From positions 51,840,836-51,904,835 of the forward strand of contig CM048849.1 of the NCBI GenBank assembly GCA_026545225.1: DNA of 64,000 nt. The letters are read 5' to 3'. Each line of letters begins with the position of its first letter. Positions within the stretch are counted from its first letter, which is position 1. The position numbers were made by a program, and so were the translations under genes. Origin of the DNA: Cornus controversa (taxonomy: Eukaryota; Streptophyta; Magnoliopsida; Cornales; Cornaceae). The notes beneath the pieces were generated by a model. That model did no database searches and had not been told where the DNA came from. It worked only from the letters and a program-made list of their open reading frames with translations. Positions 47,054 through 64,000 of this stretch are shown here, one piece after another.

Positions 47054-47360
47054 GGATAAAGTGCAAATACCTCTAAGTTGTGTGCAAAATCCCCTACAAT
47101 TTTCAATTTGTGCCAATAAGGGCAAATCTTCAATTTGGGAGAAATTGAACAATGAAATGACTAAAGTATCCTTACTTTTTAAATTTTTTTATTTAAAAAA
47201 AGCTAAAAATTGAAATAACAAAAATAGTACTTTTGAATTTTTAAAAAAATTCTGACATCATGCATCACATGCAATAGGGGGCAATTTGCTCCAAAATTTG
47301 AAATTATATGAATTTTTATGCACATATCAAATAATAGGGGTATTTTTTGTACTTTAACCC
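47054..47360. mobile_element. MITE in unit 1
   Basis: The ends are GGATAAAGTGCAAATACC and GGTATTTTTTGTACTTTAACCC, imperfect inverted repeats. Flanks AGAATTAA and TCAATTAA match at 6 of 8 bases. Unit 2 has the uninterrupted site (ACATAATTAAAGAGAA near 49055). Confidence 0.8.
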
Positions 47361-47728
47361 TCAATTAAAGAGTATAAGTTGTTTTGAGAAAAAAAATATT
47401 GGGTACAATAAGAATAATTACTAATATACTTGATAATAAGAAATAGTTACTTAGGGGTATTCGAACTAAAAAAAAACCTTATTTGAGGAAAAAAAACAAA
47501 GAAGTCCCAACCATTTAATTGTCAAAAAAATAAGAATGATATTTTGTACTCATATCATTCATTCATTTTCAGTATTGAAAAGAAAATAGAAATAAAAAAA
47601 ATAAAAAAGAAAGTAGTAGTAGAAGAAGTTCAAGAGTAAGAGTATACCCTCCAAACCCCTCTTCTCATTCCATACAAATTGGAAAACTTTTAACTTTTCC
47701 ATAGTTATATATATTTTATTCTTGTTGG

Positions 47729-47868
47729 TAGGGGTACACAAAGAACCGGTGGAACCAGAACCGTAAATAACTGTAGCTGAACTTAACCAAACCATTTACT
47801 ACGGTTCTGGTTCTAAATTTTATGAATCATTCACTATGGTTCCGGTTCCAAGCTTTGGAATTGGAACC

Positions 47869-47900
<32 letters not shown>

Positions 47901-48500
47901 ATCATTATAATAGTTCTAATAACCTTTTGTTATCTAAAAATGTTTAAACAATGGAGTTATTATAACTATTATAAGATTAAATACAACTCTTATAATAACT
48001 GTTATTATCTTTTGTTAGATAACAATGGTTGGAATAAGAGAAAGGAAAAAAAGTTTATTTATTTTTTTAGGAACATTGGTATGTATATGAAGACACACTT
48101 TTCATAAATTAGTTAATTTGTTGTTACATTCTTTGATTACTCACAATGCACACACAAATACATATATACACACACACATATATACTCACATAATAATTTT
48201 TCAGTTTTCAAAAAGAACAGAAAATAATAAAAGTCATGGATGCATTAAAAAAAATGTGAAAAATAAATTGATAATTTACTAATAGAAAAATGTTAAACTT
48301 TTTCATTAATTAATAACAAATTTAGAGGTGCACAAAGAACTAAAACTTAAATCGTAAAGAATCGGAGCCGTAAAGAACAGAACTGAACCGAATCGAACTC
48401 AATGGTTTTGGTTTCAAAATTAAGAAACCATTGGGAACGGTTCTGGTTCTGGTTTTGGTTCCCCCAATAGCTGTAAGGAACTGAGCCGTGTGCACCCCTA
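47729..48500. mobile_element. hAT-like MITE in unit 1
   Basis: It starts TAGGGGTACACAAAGAACCG and ends CCGTGTGCACCCCTA, so the ends are inverted copies. The 8-bp flanks are CTTGTTGG and CTTATTGG. The interior is rich in GGTTCYGGTT/AACCGAACC words. Unit 2 shows the empty site near 50590-50610 (TTGTTGGGACATTATG). Confidence 0.85.
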
Positions 48501-48560
48501 CTTATTGGGGCAATCTAGATTGTGGGTCATTCTAGTTTTACAATATAATTTGCAGTGTTT

Positions 48561-48612
<52 letters not shown>

Positions 48613-48880
48613 CCCAATATTATTAGTTTCTTTTTTATGTATATTTCTTTCTCTGTTATTGTTGTATAGATTTTTTTTTTATTTAAAAAAAACAGTTTAA
48701 AGTTAACAAACATGTTTTTTCGTTTATGATTTTTAAAATAAGTCAAACGTTTTTTTCGTTATCAAACAATACTTATGTTTATGGATAAACAAAACCGTAA
48801 CATAAACACTTTTTATATAAACACTAAATATAAACGTTTACCAAATGGGCCCTAAGCCTCTAAATCCTAAACACCAAATT

Positions 48881-49632
48881 GGTGTTTAAGTGTTTATGTT
48901 TTTTTTAATTTTTTTTCTTTCTTTTTAATCTAAAATGGTGATTATATTATTTTAATTAAAAAGTGAAGTTAAAAGTGAGAAAATGAAAAGAATTTTTTTT
49001 ATAAAAGACTATTGCTTGATACAACGATAAAAATGTTAGAATTATCAAGTGTAGACATAATTAAAGAGAATCAATTGCCTTGAGAAAAAAAATATTGGGT
49101 ACAATTGAATAATTACTAATATACTTGATAATAAGAAATAGTTACTTAGGAGTACTTGTGCTAAAAAAAAGGGTTAAGTGCATTAAACCCTCCTGACCTA
49201 TCTTTTCTCTCTCAAAAAACCCTCATGAACTATCATTTGAACACTTAACCCCATGAACTATTTTCTCTATCTGCAATAAGCCCCAAATCATTAAATTGTC
49301 ATCCAAAATCTAACCTTAGTTGACACACGTGACCTACCCCAAATTTAAATTGCCAAAAATACCATTATGACTCATTATATATATAAATACACCTTATATC
49401 TCAGCCTCTACAACCAACATAACCAACATATCTTATTTTATTGTATTTTCTTCTTATATATCTCTTTATATATATTATATATATATATTTATTTATTTAT
49501 TTATTGTATTTTATAAATTTTTTTTATTCTTATTGACTTATAATTTTGTATTTATTATATTATATTTTTATATTATATATAATTGTATTTATATATAGCT
49601 CTTATTTTATTTTATTTTCTTCTTATATATAT

Positions 49633-49668
<36 letters not shown>

Positions 49669-50700
49669 TATTATTATTATGAGATATATCTTTATAATTA
49701 CATACATATATTTTTTATTTATTGTATTTTATTTAATTATATTTTTATATTTATTGTATTTTATTTAATTATTTATTTATATATTTTTTATTTATTGTAT
49801 TTTATTTTGTTACATTTATATTTTTTGAGTTACCAATTTTTTATTTATTGTATTTTCTAATTCTTTTATTCTTGTTTTTTTATAAAATTTTAATTTATTG
49901 TATTATATTATGTTATATTTTTGAGCAAGAAAGATTGTTATTTATTGTATTTTATAAAAAAATCATAAATGAAAACTTGAACTGAAAAATGAAATCGAAA
50001 ACTAAAAGTTTCGTTATTAAGCTTTCAAATTATGCCTAAAGATTGTCAAAATTTTGCATCAGTTTCATTTCTTTAGAAATAAAAACTACGTTACCAAACG
50101 CAATTTTTACTGTGACTTCCAAAAAAAATGAAAATGAAAGTTAAAATCTGAAATCAGAAGTGTTACCAAACAAGGCTTTAGTCTACTTCACCAACCAGGA
50201 TACATATGAACTAAGAACAAAAGTAATTTGGCTTTTTGTCCTTAAGTGTGTGTTTCTTATAGTTTAGGGGCCAATTTGTAGTTCAAGAGGGTTTATTGTA
50301 ATCTGGTGATAGTTCAGGAGAGTTTAATGCACTTAACCCAAAAAAAAATTATTTGAGGAAAAAAAAAAAGAAGAGGTCCCGACCATCTCATTGTCAAAAA
50401 AATAAAAATTGTATTTTGTACTCATATCATTCATTCATTTTAGTATTGAAATGAAAATAGAAACCAAAAAATGAAAATAAAGTAGTAGTAAAAAAAGTTC
50501 AGGAACAAGAGTATATCCTTCAAGTCACTCTTTTCACTCCGTACAAATTAGAAAACTTTTAACTTTTTTATAGTTATATATATTTTGTTTTTGTTGGGAC
50601 ATTATGAGCTATGAATCATTTTAATTTTACGGTATAATTATATACATAAATAAAATCATAACATAAACACTGATTATATAAGTACTTAAACGATAAACAT
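48881..50700. repeat. Segmental duplication, unit 2
   Basis: The direct copy of unit 1. It is interrupted by the element at 49171-50339, and unit 1 shows that element's empty site near 47468-47485 (ACTAAAAAAAAACCTTATTT). Confidence 0.85.
49171..50339. mobile_element. TIR element in unit 2
   Basis: The ends are inverted: GGGTTAAGTGCATTAAACCC on the left and GGGTTAAGTGCATTAAACTC on the complement of the right, with similarity running on for about 30 bases. It sits between two runs of 8-9 A, which is its probable target duplication. The interior is AT-rich (49400-49900) with no transposase. The long open frame at 49546-49860 is an AT-repeat artefact. Confidence 0.85.
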
Positions 50701-51215
50701 TGAAACGAGTACATAAACTCATTCTTATAATTGTGTCTTGAAATTTTTTATTTTGTATTTTTCATAAGAAGGCCTAGTAGCCTACAAGGGATAGTATGCT
50801 TAAAATCAATCAATCGGATACATTTATAGCTCTTTCCATTTCCCTTTGATGAAATCCAATGTGCTTATATGGTAAAGTTGGAAAGCATAGCCAGGTGGAA
50901 GTAGAGAGAAACCCCTCTTTGCCAGGAAAGTTCCACCTACCATCACCAGGCCACTCCTTTCCTCATCAACGCAATTACTCTTTCCTTATTTTGTACGTAC
51001 AACCAACAATCTCAGTGGTTTCCATGTGGGACTAAAAATCAAAATGGCTTTATTGACTGACTGACTGACTGCCATCAACAAGTCTTCCAAAGCCGCGTCA
51101 ACCCTTTGCACCTTTTACAAAGTACTCATTTCCCATGTTATATCTGAATCTGATTTTGATAAACCAAATTCTTTCTATGCTCAAATCTAAGGAAGAGTTT
51201 GATCACCCATTATAT
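50701..51215 (+). promoter_or_regulatory. CRK-A upstream region with TGAC cluster
   Basis: Positions 51053-51069 read TTGACTGACTGACTGAC, four TGAC cores including a W-box word TTGACT. CGTCAACCCTTTG at 51096-51108 is identical to the (inverted) motif at 63361-63373 upstream of CRK-B, so the proximal promoter is conserved between the pair. W-boxes bind WRKY factors, which are known regulators of CRK genes; activity here is an inference. Confidence 0.5.
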
Positions 51216-56163
<4,948 letters not shown>

Positions 56164-56862
56164 ATGCTACCAAGTGTGAAAAGAACAAACTCAAGCTCAC
56201 AACAGCAGGGTAGGAGCAGGGGTTGAGAGATTAGCATTTGGCATTTGTACAAACTATTACTAAGATTTAAATTTTCGGCATGTTATTGCACATTCAAAGA
56301 AATGGTCGGTCCAAGTAGCCCCCATATTCATGGTAAACGTCTCTCTCTAGCATCTGCACTTGACGAATGACATGTTTTGCTATTGTTGAAGAACATCATT
56401 ATTCGAGTTATTTAAACCCTTCACAAAATGAAAAATCTCCTTATCAACTCTGTCATCTTTTGATTCGAGACAAGTTGATGTTGAGAATCAAGACGAGATG
56501 ATTTGAATATTCGAGACGAGTAAATCTGATCACAAAATTCAAGCAAGATAGAGGAGAGTTAAACGAGCTTAGAGTAAGGTATGATAAACCTACTATGATA
56601 TTATGTCGACCATCATCTACTTTAAAAGCTTCGCATGAATTTAAATAGGTTGAACCCAACTTGGTCTAGGTCCTTTCCCTTTCACAAAAGTGGGATGCCC
56701 TTTGGGCGGGCCCTCAGACTCTTGAGAACTTCACCAACATAATGGCGGGTGTTGGAGAATATCATTATAGGAATTATTTAAGCTCTTGATAGAATAATAT
56801 TGATTGTTGATTTTAAAAAATTTAAGCAAAATAGAGGAAAGTCTAATGAGTCTAGAGCTAGG

Positions 56863-57370
56863 AAGCATGGATACGGATACGGGACACGAGTACGATACGA
56901 TACGGATACGGCGATACGACAAATCTCAAAAAAATAAGATACGGGTACGGAGGATACGGCAATATAAAAATAAAAAATTATATTTTTATATATACAAAAA
57001 ATAGAGTTATTAACATTTCTTTATAAAATATATTGATTAACAAACAGAATAAGAGTTAAGAATCATATTGCATAATTTGCATAGATACACTTCTTTTTTA
57101 AATAAATTTAAATTTTTCTTAACAATTATACTATGATATTATTGTACATTTTAATGTTCAAAACTTGTTAGAAATGTGTTGTGAAGTATTTGAAAAGTAT
57201 CGGATACATGGTCAAAATATCTAAAAAGTATCGGATACGTGTTAGAAATAAAAATATATATTTTAAAATTATGGATACGTTTAGGAAGTATCGGACACGT
57301 ATCCGCGAGTATCGGTATCCGATAAGTATCCGATACGGGTACATTACTCTTGTAGAAGCATCCGTGCTTT
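56863..57370. mobile_element. GATACG-rich element, longer copy
   Basis: It begins AAGCATGGATACGGATACGG and ends GAAGCATCCGTGCTT; AGCAYGGAT is the inverted terminal word. Many GATACG/CGTATC units lie near both ends. Flanking sequences share CTAGG, but a full duplication is not certain. A truncated relative is at 15978-16375. Confidence 0.6.
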
Positions 57371-57540
57371 CTAGGTCTAGAGTAATGTATAATAAACCTG
57401 TTCTAATATTATATTTTGAATTTTGTGATGAGATTTATTTGTTTCGAATCTTTAAATCAATTGGTCTGGAATTTTTTGATGAGTTGTTTTGTTTATTTGA
57501 TAGTTCGAAAAAAAAAAAATTGACCGGGATTCTACACCAT

Positions 57541-57790
57541 GAGCTAAACTTAATTAGTCTGTGCAGGATTTGCATCTCCCATCCCAAAATTTGACCAAAC
57601 TTTCATTAAAATTCTCATCCCTAGCTCACTTCTCTCTCTTTTTAAAATTTTCTTTTTGTTGTAACCTTTATGGTATTCAGTCCAAACTAAAAGCTATTAG
57701 TTGATTAAAATTTTATTTTAATGTATTATATGTTTTACGCATATGTTAAAGTCAACACATGATTATAACATTAATGCTCAATCTAATACT
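57541..57790. repeat. Dispersed duplicate of 45083-45350 / 46390-46460
   Basis: GAGCTAAACTTAATTAGTCT is shared with 45083; ACACATGATTATAACATTAA and TGCTSAATCT are shared with about 46420. In the other copy the block is interrupted by extra sequence that includes the hAT element at 45442-46365. Confidence 0.7.
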
Positions 57791-58176
57791 TGCTTCCAAT
57801 CTCACGAGGACCAACTTGATCAGTTAGGTGCATGATGTGGCCCGATAACAAGCTCACACCTGTTCTAAAAAATTATATAATATTAAAAATAAATTAGACC
57901 CATTTTTAATGGGTTAACGAGTAAAACCCATAAAAATACATCCTCTAACAAATCTAGCTCCCATATCCAACCACTGTTTCAAAGCCCTAGTCACTCTCCC
58001 CACCCTCCATTTCTGCCGCTCCTCATTTCTATGATTGTACTCTTTTTAAAATAAATGATACTTCTACCCCCTAACTTCATAAATAAGTGATTATTTTTTT
58101 ACAAATACCACAACTAATTCCTCTTTTTTTTTTTTTTTTTTCTTTCTTTCTTTTTGCTCATAGATAGTGATCATTG

Positions 58177-58223
<47 letters not shown>

Positions 58224-59506
58224 AGTAGTGCCGTTAGAGCTCTTTATGTTTAATTTTGCATTTTTCAAAGAAGAATTATCTAAGATATATATATATTTTT
58301 TGATGCGTTGAAAATTTTTGGAACATCGTAATAATATGTTTGATTATTTTACTATTTTTCTTGTTTTTATTTTTCATTTTTTTTCATCTGACATTTATGT
58401 TGGTTTAAAAAATGATGTTTAGTAAGAAATACATTTAATTATCTTTGATATTTGCTATTCAAGAAAACGATAAAAATATAAAAAAAGAAGAAAAAGAACA
58501 AAGAGTGTTCATTGTGATAGCTTGGAGGTTAATTTTATTGTATTCTTGCTTGGAGGTTTGTTACAAGGATTTGTTTCCAGTGATGCTTTGGATCTTAAAT
58601 AGTTTCCAGTGAAGTGTTCACTGACAAAGTTGTGTAAAAATAGACCGGTATGCAGCGCAATTGGACGCAAGTTAAAAAAAAATTAAATTTTTTTAAGTGA
58701 AAATGGTAGTTATAGTATTATAAAATTAGGAATGATGTATTAATGAGCTTACTGACTTTTTTGTCATTTTTTTTAAAAGAAAAAAAAAAGGGTGCAATTG
58801 TAGAAAAGAAGAGTACAAATATCATCTCCCTATGCATATATATATATATATATATATAGTCATCTGCTGGTAAAATTCATATTTTGTTCACAATATCTAT
58901 CTATCTACGTTATTGTTTTCCTAAAACTTTGTTGTCTCTTCACACCCACACTCATTCTTATTTTTGTGTGTCAATCGGATACATTTATAGGTCTTTTCAT
59001 TCCCCTTCGGCTAAGACACTGGACCACCCCAAGAAAATTCTAGTGGCCCTGAAACCACAATTATAAGTATCTTGACCAAGTCAGCCTCTGTGGCCCAAGA
59101 GAAAATCTGAACTAATTGAAGAAAGGTGTAACTTCTTTTGAAAAAAATTATCAGTTTTCAAGAAAGGACTTAAATTTCTTCCAGTGCCAGTTTTCTCCAA
59201 TCACACACAAAAGGTCTTCAAGCCCAATTTGTCATCTCTGGAATGGTAGTCATAGAAAAGTCAGAATAGAATTGTTTCTTGTGCTCAATCTGAATTCATG
59301 TTTAACTTTCCATATCCACATGGTCGACCATTTCATTGAATATGCAATATAGGTTTATGTTTGACAGTAATGTAACATGCAGAAAATTTAGAACTTACCA
59401 GTAGGCCTGTATAAATGGTAATCTCTCAACTCTGTTGATACATTCATATCCGGTAACCTTGAGTTTATTCATTTCACACTTTATTGCATACACTTATTTT
59501 CCAACA

Positions 59507-62500
59507 TTATCTAGGGTGTAGTTCAGTAATTGATGCTTCATTCAAAGACCATTGGATTGACTTGCTTGTAGATTGATCTGACTCCAGCACTTTTGGTACA
59601 TTCGACTCGGTTCCGCTGAGGCCAAAGACTGGAGGATGGTGAGGCACTTGTAGAGTAACAGAATAACTGTTGAGCATAATAACCACAGATGCCATGGAGG
59701 GCCTGGCATCCACATCTTCTTGAACACACAATAAGCCAATATGGATGCATCTAATGACCTCATTTCTTGAATGAGAATCTGCCAGAGTTGGATCCATCAA
59801 GTCCATGGGTGTTCCATCCCTCCAATGTTTCCAAGCCTGTGACAATTTGTCAATTGATGTTAAAAAGACGTGTTGTTCCTAAATGCATTTTGAGATGTTC
59901 ATATTGATATTGACAAAGAAAAGTTACAATTGTAACATTCAGTTTGCACTCACATAGCCCAGAAGGTCCCCAGCACCATCTGATTGATAGAAACTACTAT
60001 TTTTCTTGCCGCTTATGATTTCTAGAATTAGAACTCCAAAACTGAACACATCAGACTTTACAGAGAATTGTCCATGCATTGCATACTCTGGAGACATGTA
60101 ACCACTGCAATCCAGCACCATTGATACAACAACAAAAGTAAGGACACGACAACAAAGTACATTTTGACACTTAATTTTTAGTAAAGCTAAACATTTGATT
60201 ATGTAATGCACAAAGGCTAATGGAAAAGCAACAATTAAAGTACAGACTAGTACTACTTGGAAGGAAGCTAGCTGTTTTGTCTAAGTTGTAGTTGAGATGA
60301 GACATTTTGAATTCATTAATTCAAACTATGGGAAAGAAAGAAGCAGGGGATGTCGGGATTGAAAACTTACTATGTCCCAACGATTCTACTCGTATTTCCT
60401 TGAGTTTGATCCACGCCAAAAATCCTTGCCATGCCAAAATCAGAAATTTTTGCATTCATATCTTCATCTAAAAGTATATTGCTAGCCTTGAGATCACGAT
60501 GTATAATTCTAAGTCGAGAATCTTCATGAAGATAAAGAATTCCACGTGCTATGCCTCCAATAATCTTGTAACGTCTTGACCAATCCAACATAACTTGTTT
60601 TGCCGGATCTATACATTGAACATAACAAATATTCAAGTTAGAATCGAGAATTCAGATTTCATAATACTACATAATAATGTGATTCAACAAACAGACAATG
60701 CAGTGTACGTAATAATATAACTCACAATATTGGAACCCAAAATAAATCAACAATTTCTTGGGCTTTAGAATATTTATAAACACAGTATATATGTTTATTT
60801 AAATTCAAATTTTTTTGTTTGCTGTTTCAAATAATGTGTTATGGACATCATGCAGAGATGGGCCAAACCAAATAGGAAATAGTCAAGGCTTTTGTTGGGG
60901 ACGAATTCATAGATAAGTATCTTTTCTTCTCCTTCCAAGCAGAACCCCAGCAGTCTCACTAGATTTCTGTGTTGAAGCTTAGCTACCAATACAACCTCAT
61001 TCTTAAATTCTTCTGCACCTTGTCCGGAGCTTTTGGACAATCTCTTCACAGCTATCTCTTGTCCATTTGGTAGTGTACCCTGTGTATATATGTTATAATG
61101 ATAATCAATTATTTAATATTTAATCTGAAATTTCGGAAACTTGTAATGTTTTGGAGTGCCTGAATTTGGCATACTTAAAATCAAGGGGGAACTACATAAA
61201 TATGGTCTTTCAGTCCTTAAATTACCAAACTGTGAACAATCAGGGTGGTCTAACCCATCTACGAATTTGTCAGAACTATGAACGTCCACTATTTGTTGAA
61301 ATACCATAGGTAATCGTATCAAATGTAGTGGTTCTAAAATGTGAGCATAAACATGTGCACTAATTCATAAGATGTTATTGGCCCATGCACCAGTATGTAT
61401 ATTTGGGTATAAATGTACATTCTGGAACAAAATTTTTGCCCCATTCGGGACTGTGGTACTAAATTATGAGTGAAAACTAGAACATTTTTTTTCTTTCCAA
61501 TCTGTAAATTTGACATCACTTCATAACTTTATGTACCAATCTGTAAATTTGAACATAACTATACATATTGATAAACTTCTGAAGCAGTGGACAAGTTTTT
61601 ATATCCAAAATTACAATTTGGCAAATGGGGTTTTGGTCTTGAACAAAGTATATACAGATGTATGGTTTGGTAATTATTTATTGAAAACTTTATACATGGA
61701 ATTGCTCCAACTTGTTTTTCGTAGTTGAGTAAACATGGGTCCTGAACCACATAATTTGGTAGCTATCCTTGAAATAAGTACAGGTACCAACCGCTTACCT
61801 TATAAACAGCACCAAATCCACCTTGACCAATTTTGTTTTCATGAGAGAAGTTATTTGTGACTGCTTCAATTGTTCGAAAATCATATGACAAGGACTGTAC
61901 TGTTGTGATATCGTCCCCAACTACACAATCAAGCATCAAATGTATTGACATTAGTAATATTTGTGATACTGAAAAAGAAAATTTGGTTTAAACAAGCGCA
62001 GATGGATTTTTTTTTTCTTTTTTGTATTACCAGTTTCTTCTTTAATAGTATTGTATTTCTTCCTTGCTTTCGTCGCTATGCACCAGAAGCCAATGGAAAA
62101 GAGCGGCACTGCCACTACTATTGGGACAACAATGGCAATAATTACTGCAGTGGAGATTCCCCCTTTTCCTGCATCAAAGAAAACTGCTATATGAACAAAT
62201 AATATTTTCCTTGATGAAATTGATTTTGTAGACTATGTTTCAGAACAAAAAAGATAAAAAAGAAAAAAGAAAAAAAAAAGAAGAAAAAGAAGATGAAAGT
62301 GGTAATGGTCCTAACAAATTTCATTTAATTTCATGAGGTGAGGTTGTTTAACCAATGAGTTCAATATTAGTATTATTTTCCTATAACCCAAGAAAACAAA
62401 TGTATGTAGGATGTGGAGTTGACCTTCACCGGTAGAAACCGGAGGAGGAGGACGAAGAACTGGTGCAGGTACCGGTGCAGGCACTGGTGTAGAGGCAGTG

Positions 62501-63234
62501 AGATTGAAGAAAGGGTAAAATTCGTAGCGAATATTGCAGCTCGGAAACAGAATTCTCGCCCCCTGCTTTATGTCGCAGCAACTGGGAAGAGTGGCTATAG
62601 CATTTCGAAGGCAGGTGTTGCAACCAGCAGTAGTCAGATCCGGTGTGCACTGCACAAGCCCATATAGCTTCTGAAACGCTGTGAAGTTGGTTTCTTTACC
62701 TGCAAAATTCTTGCCTGACCCATCAGTACTCACAGCCCGAGTGGTTAAGTCGTCCATTGTGGAGCCCAACATCTGCCTAAACCGCACAGGCTCGGTGGTC
62801 ACATTCTGTTGGTTGAACACAATTAAAGCAATGGATGTGTCCATATTGGAGAAGATGTTTCTGTATGAGTATCGTAATAAACACTCGTCATACCAAGCCG
62901 TGGCCTCTGTCCTATTGGGACAAAGCTGAAGTATTTCTTGAGTTGCAGTTGTGACACAATCGTGGCATTGATCGGTGGTAACATCGCCCCGGCATAGAAA
63001 GAGGCCGTAAACTGTGTTGGGGCTGCGACCGGCGGTGGTGTTATAGAATCCGTTGTCGGGTGTGGTGGCGTTGGAGAGGTTGGAGAGGAGGAGATTGAGA
63101 TTGGAGTAATAGGTGGTGGTAGGAGTATAATTGGTTGTATTTGGGCAGTGACTTGGAGGTTGGGACCTAATTTTAGTGGTGAGGCTAAACAAGCAAAGAA
63201 AGAGAAGGGCTGTGGAGATATTGAAGCAAGGCAT
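59507..63234 (-). CDS. Cysteine-rich receptor-like kinase (CRK-B, DUF26)
   Basis: The inverted paralogue of CRK-A. The exons are 63234-62424, 62168-62031, 61920-61799, 61079-60869, 60608-60371, 60104-59954 and 59836-59507 (666 aa). Exons 2-7 have exactly the same lengths as in CRK-A (138, 122, 211, 238, 151, 330). The protein starts [18 protein letters not shown] (signal peptide). The Gnk2 motifs are [13 protein letters not shown] and [13 protein letters not shown]. The linker is rich in Pro-Val-Pro-Ala. The transmembrane helix is in exon 2. The kinase has [15 protein letters not shown] (K369), HRDLKASN (D466), DFGMARIFG (D484) and GYMSPEYAM; all are intact. The last residues [19 protein letters not shown] are identical to CRK-A. 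No disabling change is seen, so both copies should be functional. Confidence 0.95.
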
Positions 63235-63620
63235 AGTTTAGTGCATGGTTGATCAAACTATCTCTTCGTTTCGACCTGGTATTTTCATTTGGGAATCAAT
63301 GCATAGAAAGGGTTTTGGTTTTTATCAAAATAAGATTCAGATTGATAATTGGTAAAGATACAAAGGGTTGACGTGGCTTGGGAAAGCTTGTCGCTAGCAG
63401 TCAATATTCAATAAAGCCGTTTTGAATTTTAGTGCCAGATGGACAACAATGAGATTATTCTTTGTTGTAGAAAATATTGGGAGTAAGTAATGGCATTGAT
63501 GAGGACAGGAGTGGAACGGTGATGATACGTTGGAAACTTGGAACTTTCCTTGCAATAGGAAAAGGTTGACCCATTTTGCGTTTGGTTAATTGGGTTACGT
63601 GAATCATAAACCAAACTTTA
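63235..63620 (-). promoter_or_regulatory. CRK-B upstream region
   Basis: It contains the inverted CGTCAACCCTTTG motif (63361-63373) shared with CRK-A, one TTGACT word (63399-63404, read on the minus strand) where CRK-A has four TGAC cores, and a TTGACC W-box word on the plus strand at 63566-63571. Conservation with CRK-A covers roughly 70 bases. Confidence 0.45.
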
Positions 63621-64000
63621 ATTTTTAACCAAACTTTAACGTATAGTGGATCATGAATATGAATTGTGCGAAAGCCAAGCTTTAATTTTTAAAGTCTATG
63701 GCTTTGATTTAATAGTGCTTAATTTATGATTATAAAATCAAGAGAGTATCTAACAAGACTAAGTCTACTGGCTTTATTTTTTATTTTTTATTTATGATAT
63801 GTGGCTTAATAATGCACGACAATCATGTTTAACATTTATTATATTGTATTTTTTTGAAATTAGGAGCATGTCATTAACAACCTTTCCTTCAGTAATAAAA
63901 TTAAAAAAAATAATTTAATTACATTTGTTTGTAATAAAATAACAAAAATACTATTAAGACATTAACAAAATTGCCCTTGATATATATATAAAATATATGT
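63621..64000. other. AT-rich sequence to the window end
   Basis: No gene or clear repeat end is seen. The motif CCAAACTTTAA is duplicated near 63610 and 63630. Confidence 0.4.

Larger units (their letters stand above)
46862..48880. repeat. Segmental duplication, unit 1
   Basis: A non-coding segment repeated directly at 48881-50700. Shared blocks include AAAGTGAGAAAATGAAAAGA, AATATACTTGATAATAAGAA, ACTCATATCATTCATTCATT and AAAACTTTTAACTTTT. It carries two insertions absent from unit 2 (47054-47360 and 47729-48500), plus an (AT)n run at about 48562-48610. Confidence 0.85.
56164..59506. other. Spacer between the two convergent CRKs
   Basis: No gene. It holds both CRK 3' UTRs, the GATACG element (56863-57370), a block shared with 45083-46460 (57541-57790), T-rich runs, an (AT)n run at 58181-58219 and another at about 58833-58857. 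A short block near 58972 (TCAATCGGATACATTTATAG) also occurs near 50810 upstream of CRK-A. Confidence 0.55.

Noticed and set aside
49546..49860. 104-residue Tyr/Ile-rich open frame
   Set aside because: It is a translation of AT-rich tandem sequence inside the element 49171-50339.
51135..51215. Upstream in-frame ATG for CRK-A
   Set aside because: The paralogue starts at the equivalent of 51216, and the downstream start gives a clean signal peptide at the N-terminus.

Overview
This window is nuclear DNA from a eudicot plant. The evidence is split genes with GT-AG introns, a nuclear gene for a chloroplast protein (psbQ), plant-only families (DUF26 receptor kinases, subgroup IVc bHLH), a nuclear-type tRNA-His, AT-rich spacers and many nested plant transposons. 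I see no bacterial, viral or organellar gene content. I cannot name the species.

Layout. 1-10.3 kb is a transposon stack: a Copia-like LTR at the left edge, then an old minus-strand LTR element (about 1.85-10.3 kb). One LTR of that element was split by a full-length but dead L1-type LINE (4276-10153) flanked by a perfect 15-bp target-site duplication. 10.8-13.0 kb is psbQ (minus, 3 exons, 232 aa). 13.3-18.5 kb is a repeat-filled spacer with a foldback element interrupted by a hAT-like element. 18.6-22.8 kb is a thioredoxin-like CXXS1 gene (plus, 3 exons, 125 aa) whose second intron carries a small LTR/TRIM-like element and a SINE. 25.0-29.4 kb is an ILR3/bHLH115-type bHLH gene (plus, 5 exons, 236 aa) with a probable GC-AG intron. 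30.4-33.0 kb is a TauE/SafE-family membrane transporter (minus, 4 exons, 467 aa).

33-51 kb has no protein gene I can support. It holds a Helitron-like element, foldback and hAT elements, tandem repeats, one intact tRNA-His(GTG) gene, and a direct duplication of about 1.9 kb whose two halves carry different transposons, so each half shows the empty site of the other.

51.2-63.2 kb holds two intact cysteine-rich receptor-like kinases (CRKs, 662 and 666 aa) facing tail to tail. Exons 2-7 have identical lengths in both. They are inverted duplicates with a conserved proximal promoter, in which only the left copy has a run of four TGAC cores.

The genes are unrelated neighbours (photosystem II, redox, iron-response transcription, transport, receptor signalling), not a cluster acting in one pathway. 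I found no convincing new biological system. The best leads are the GC-AG intron with an in-frame alternative donor inside the bHLH region, the CRK inverted pair with its TGAC-cluster difference and shared intron-1 read-through tail, and several well-bounded transposons dated relative to each other by empty sites. All exon boundaries come from reading splice signals, phase and family protein sequence; no transcript data were available.
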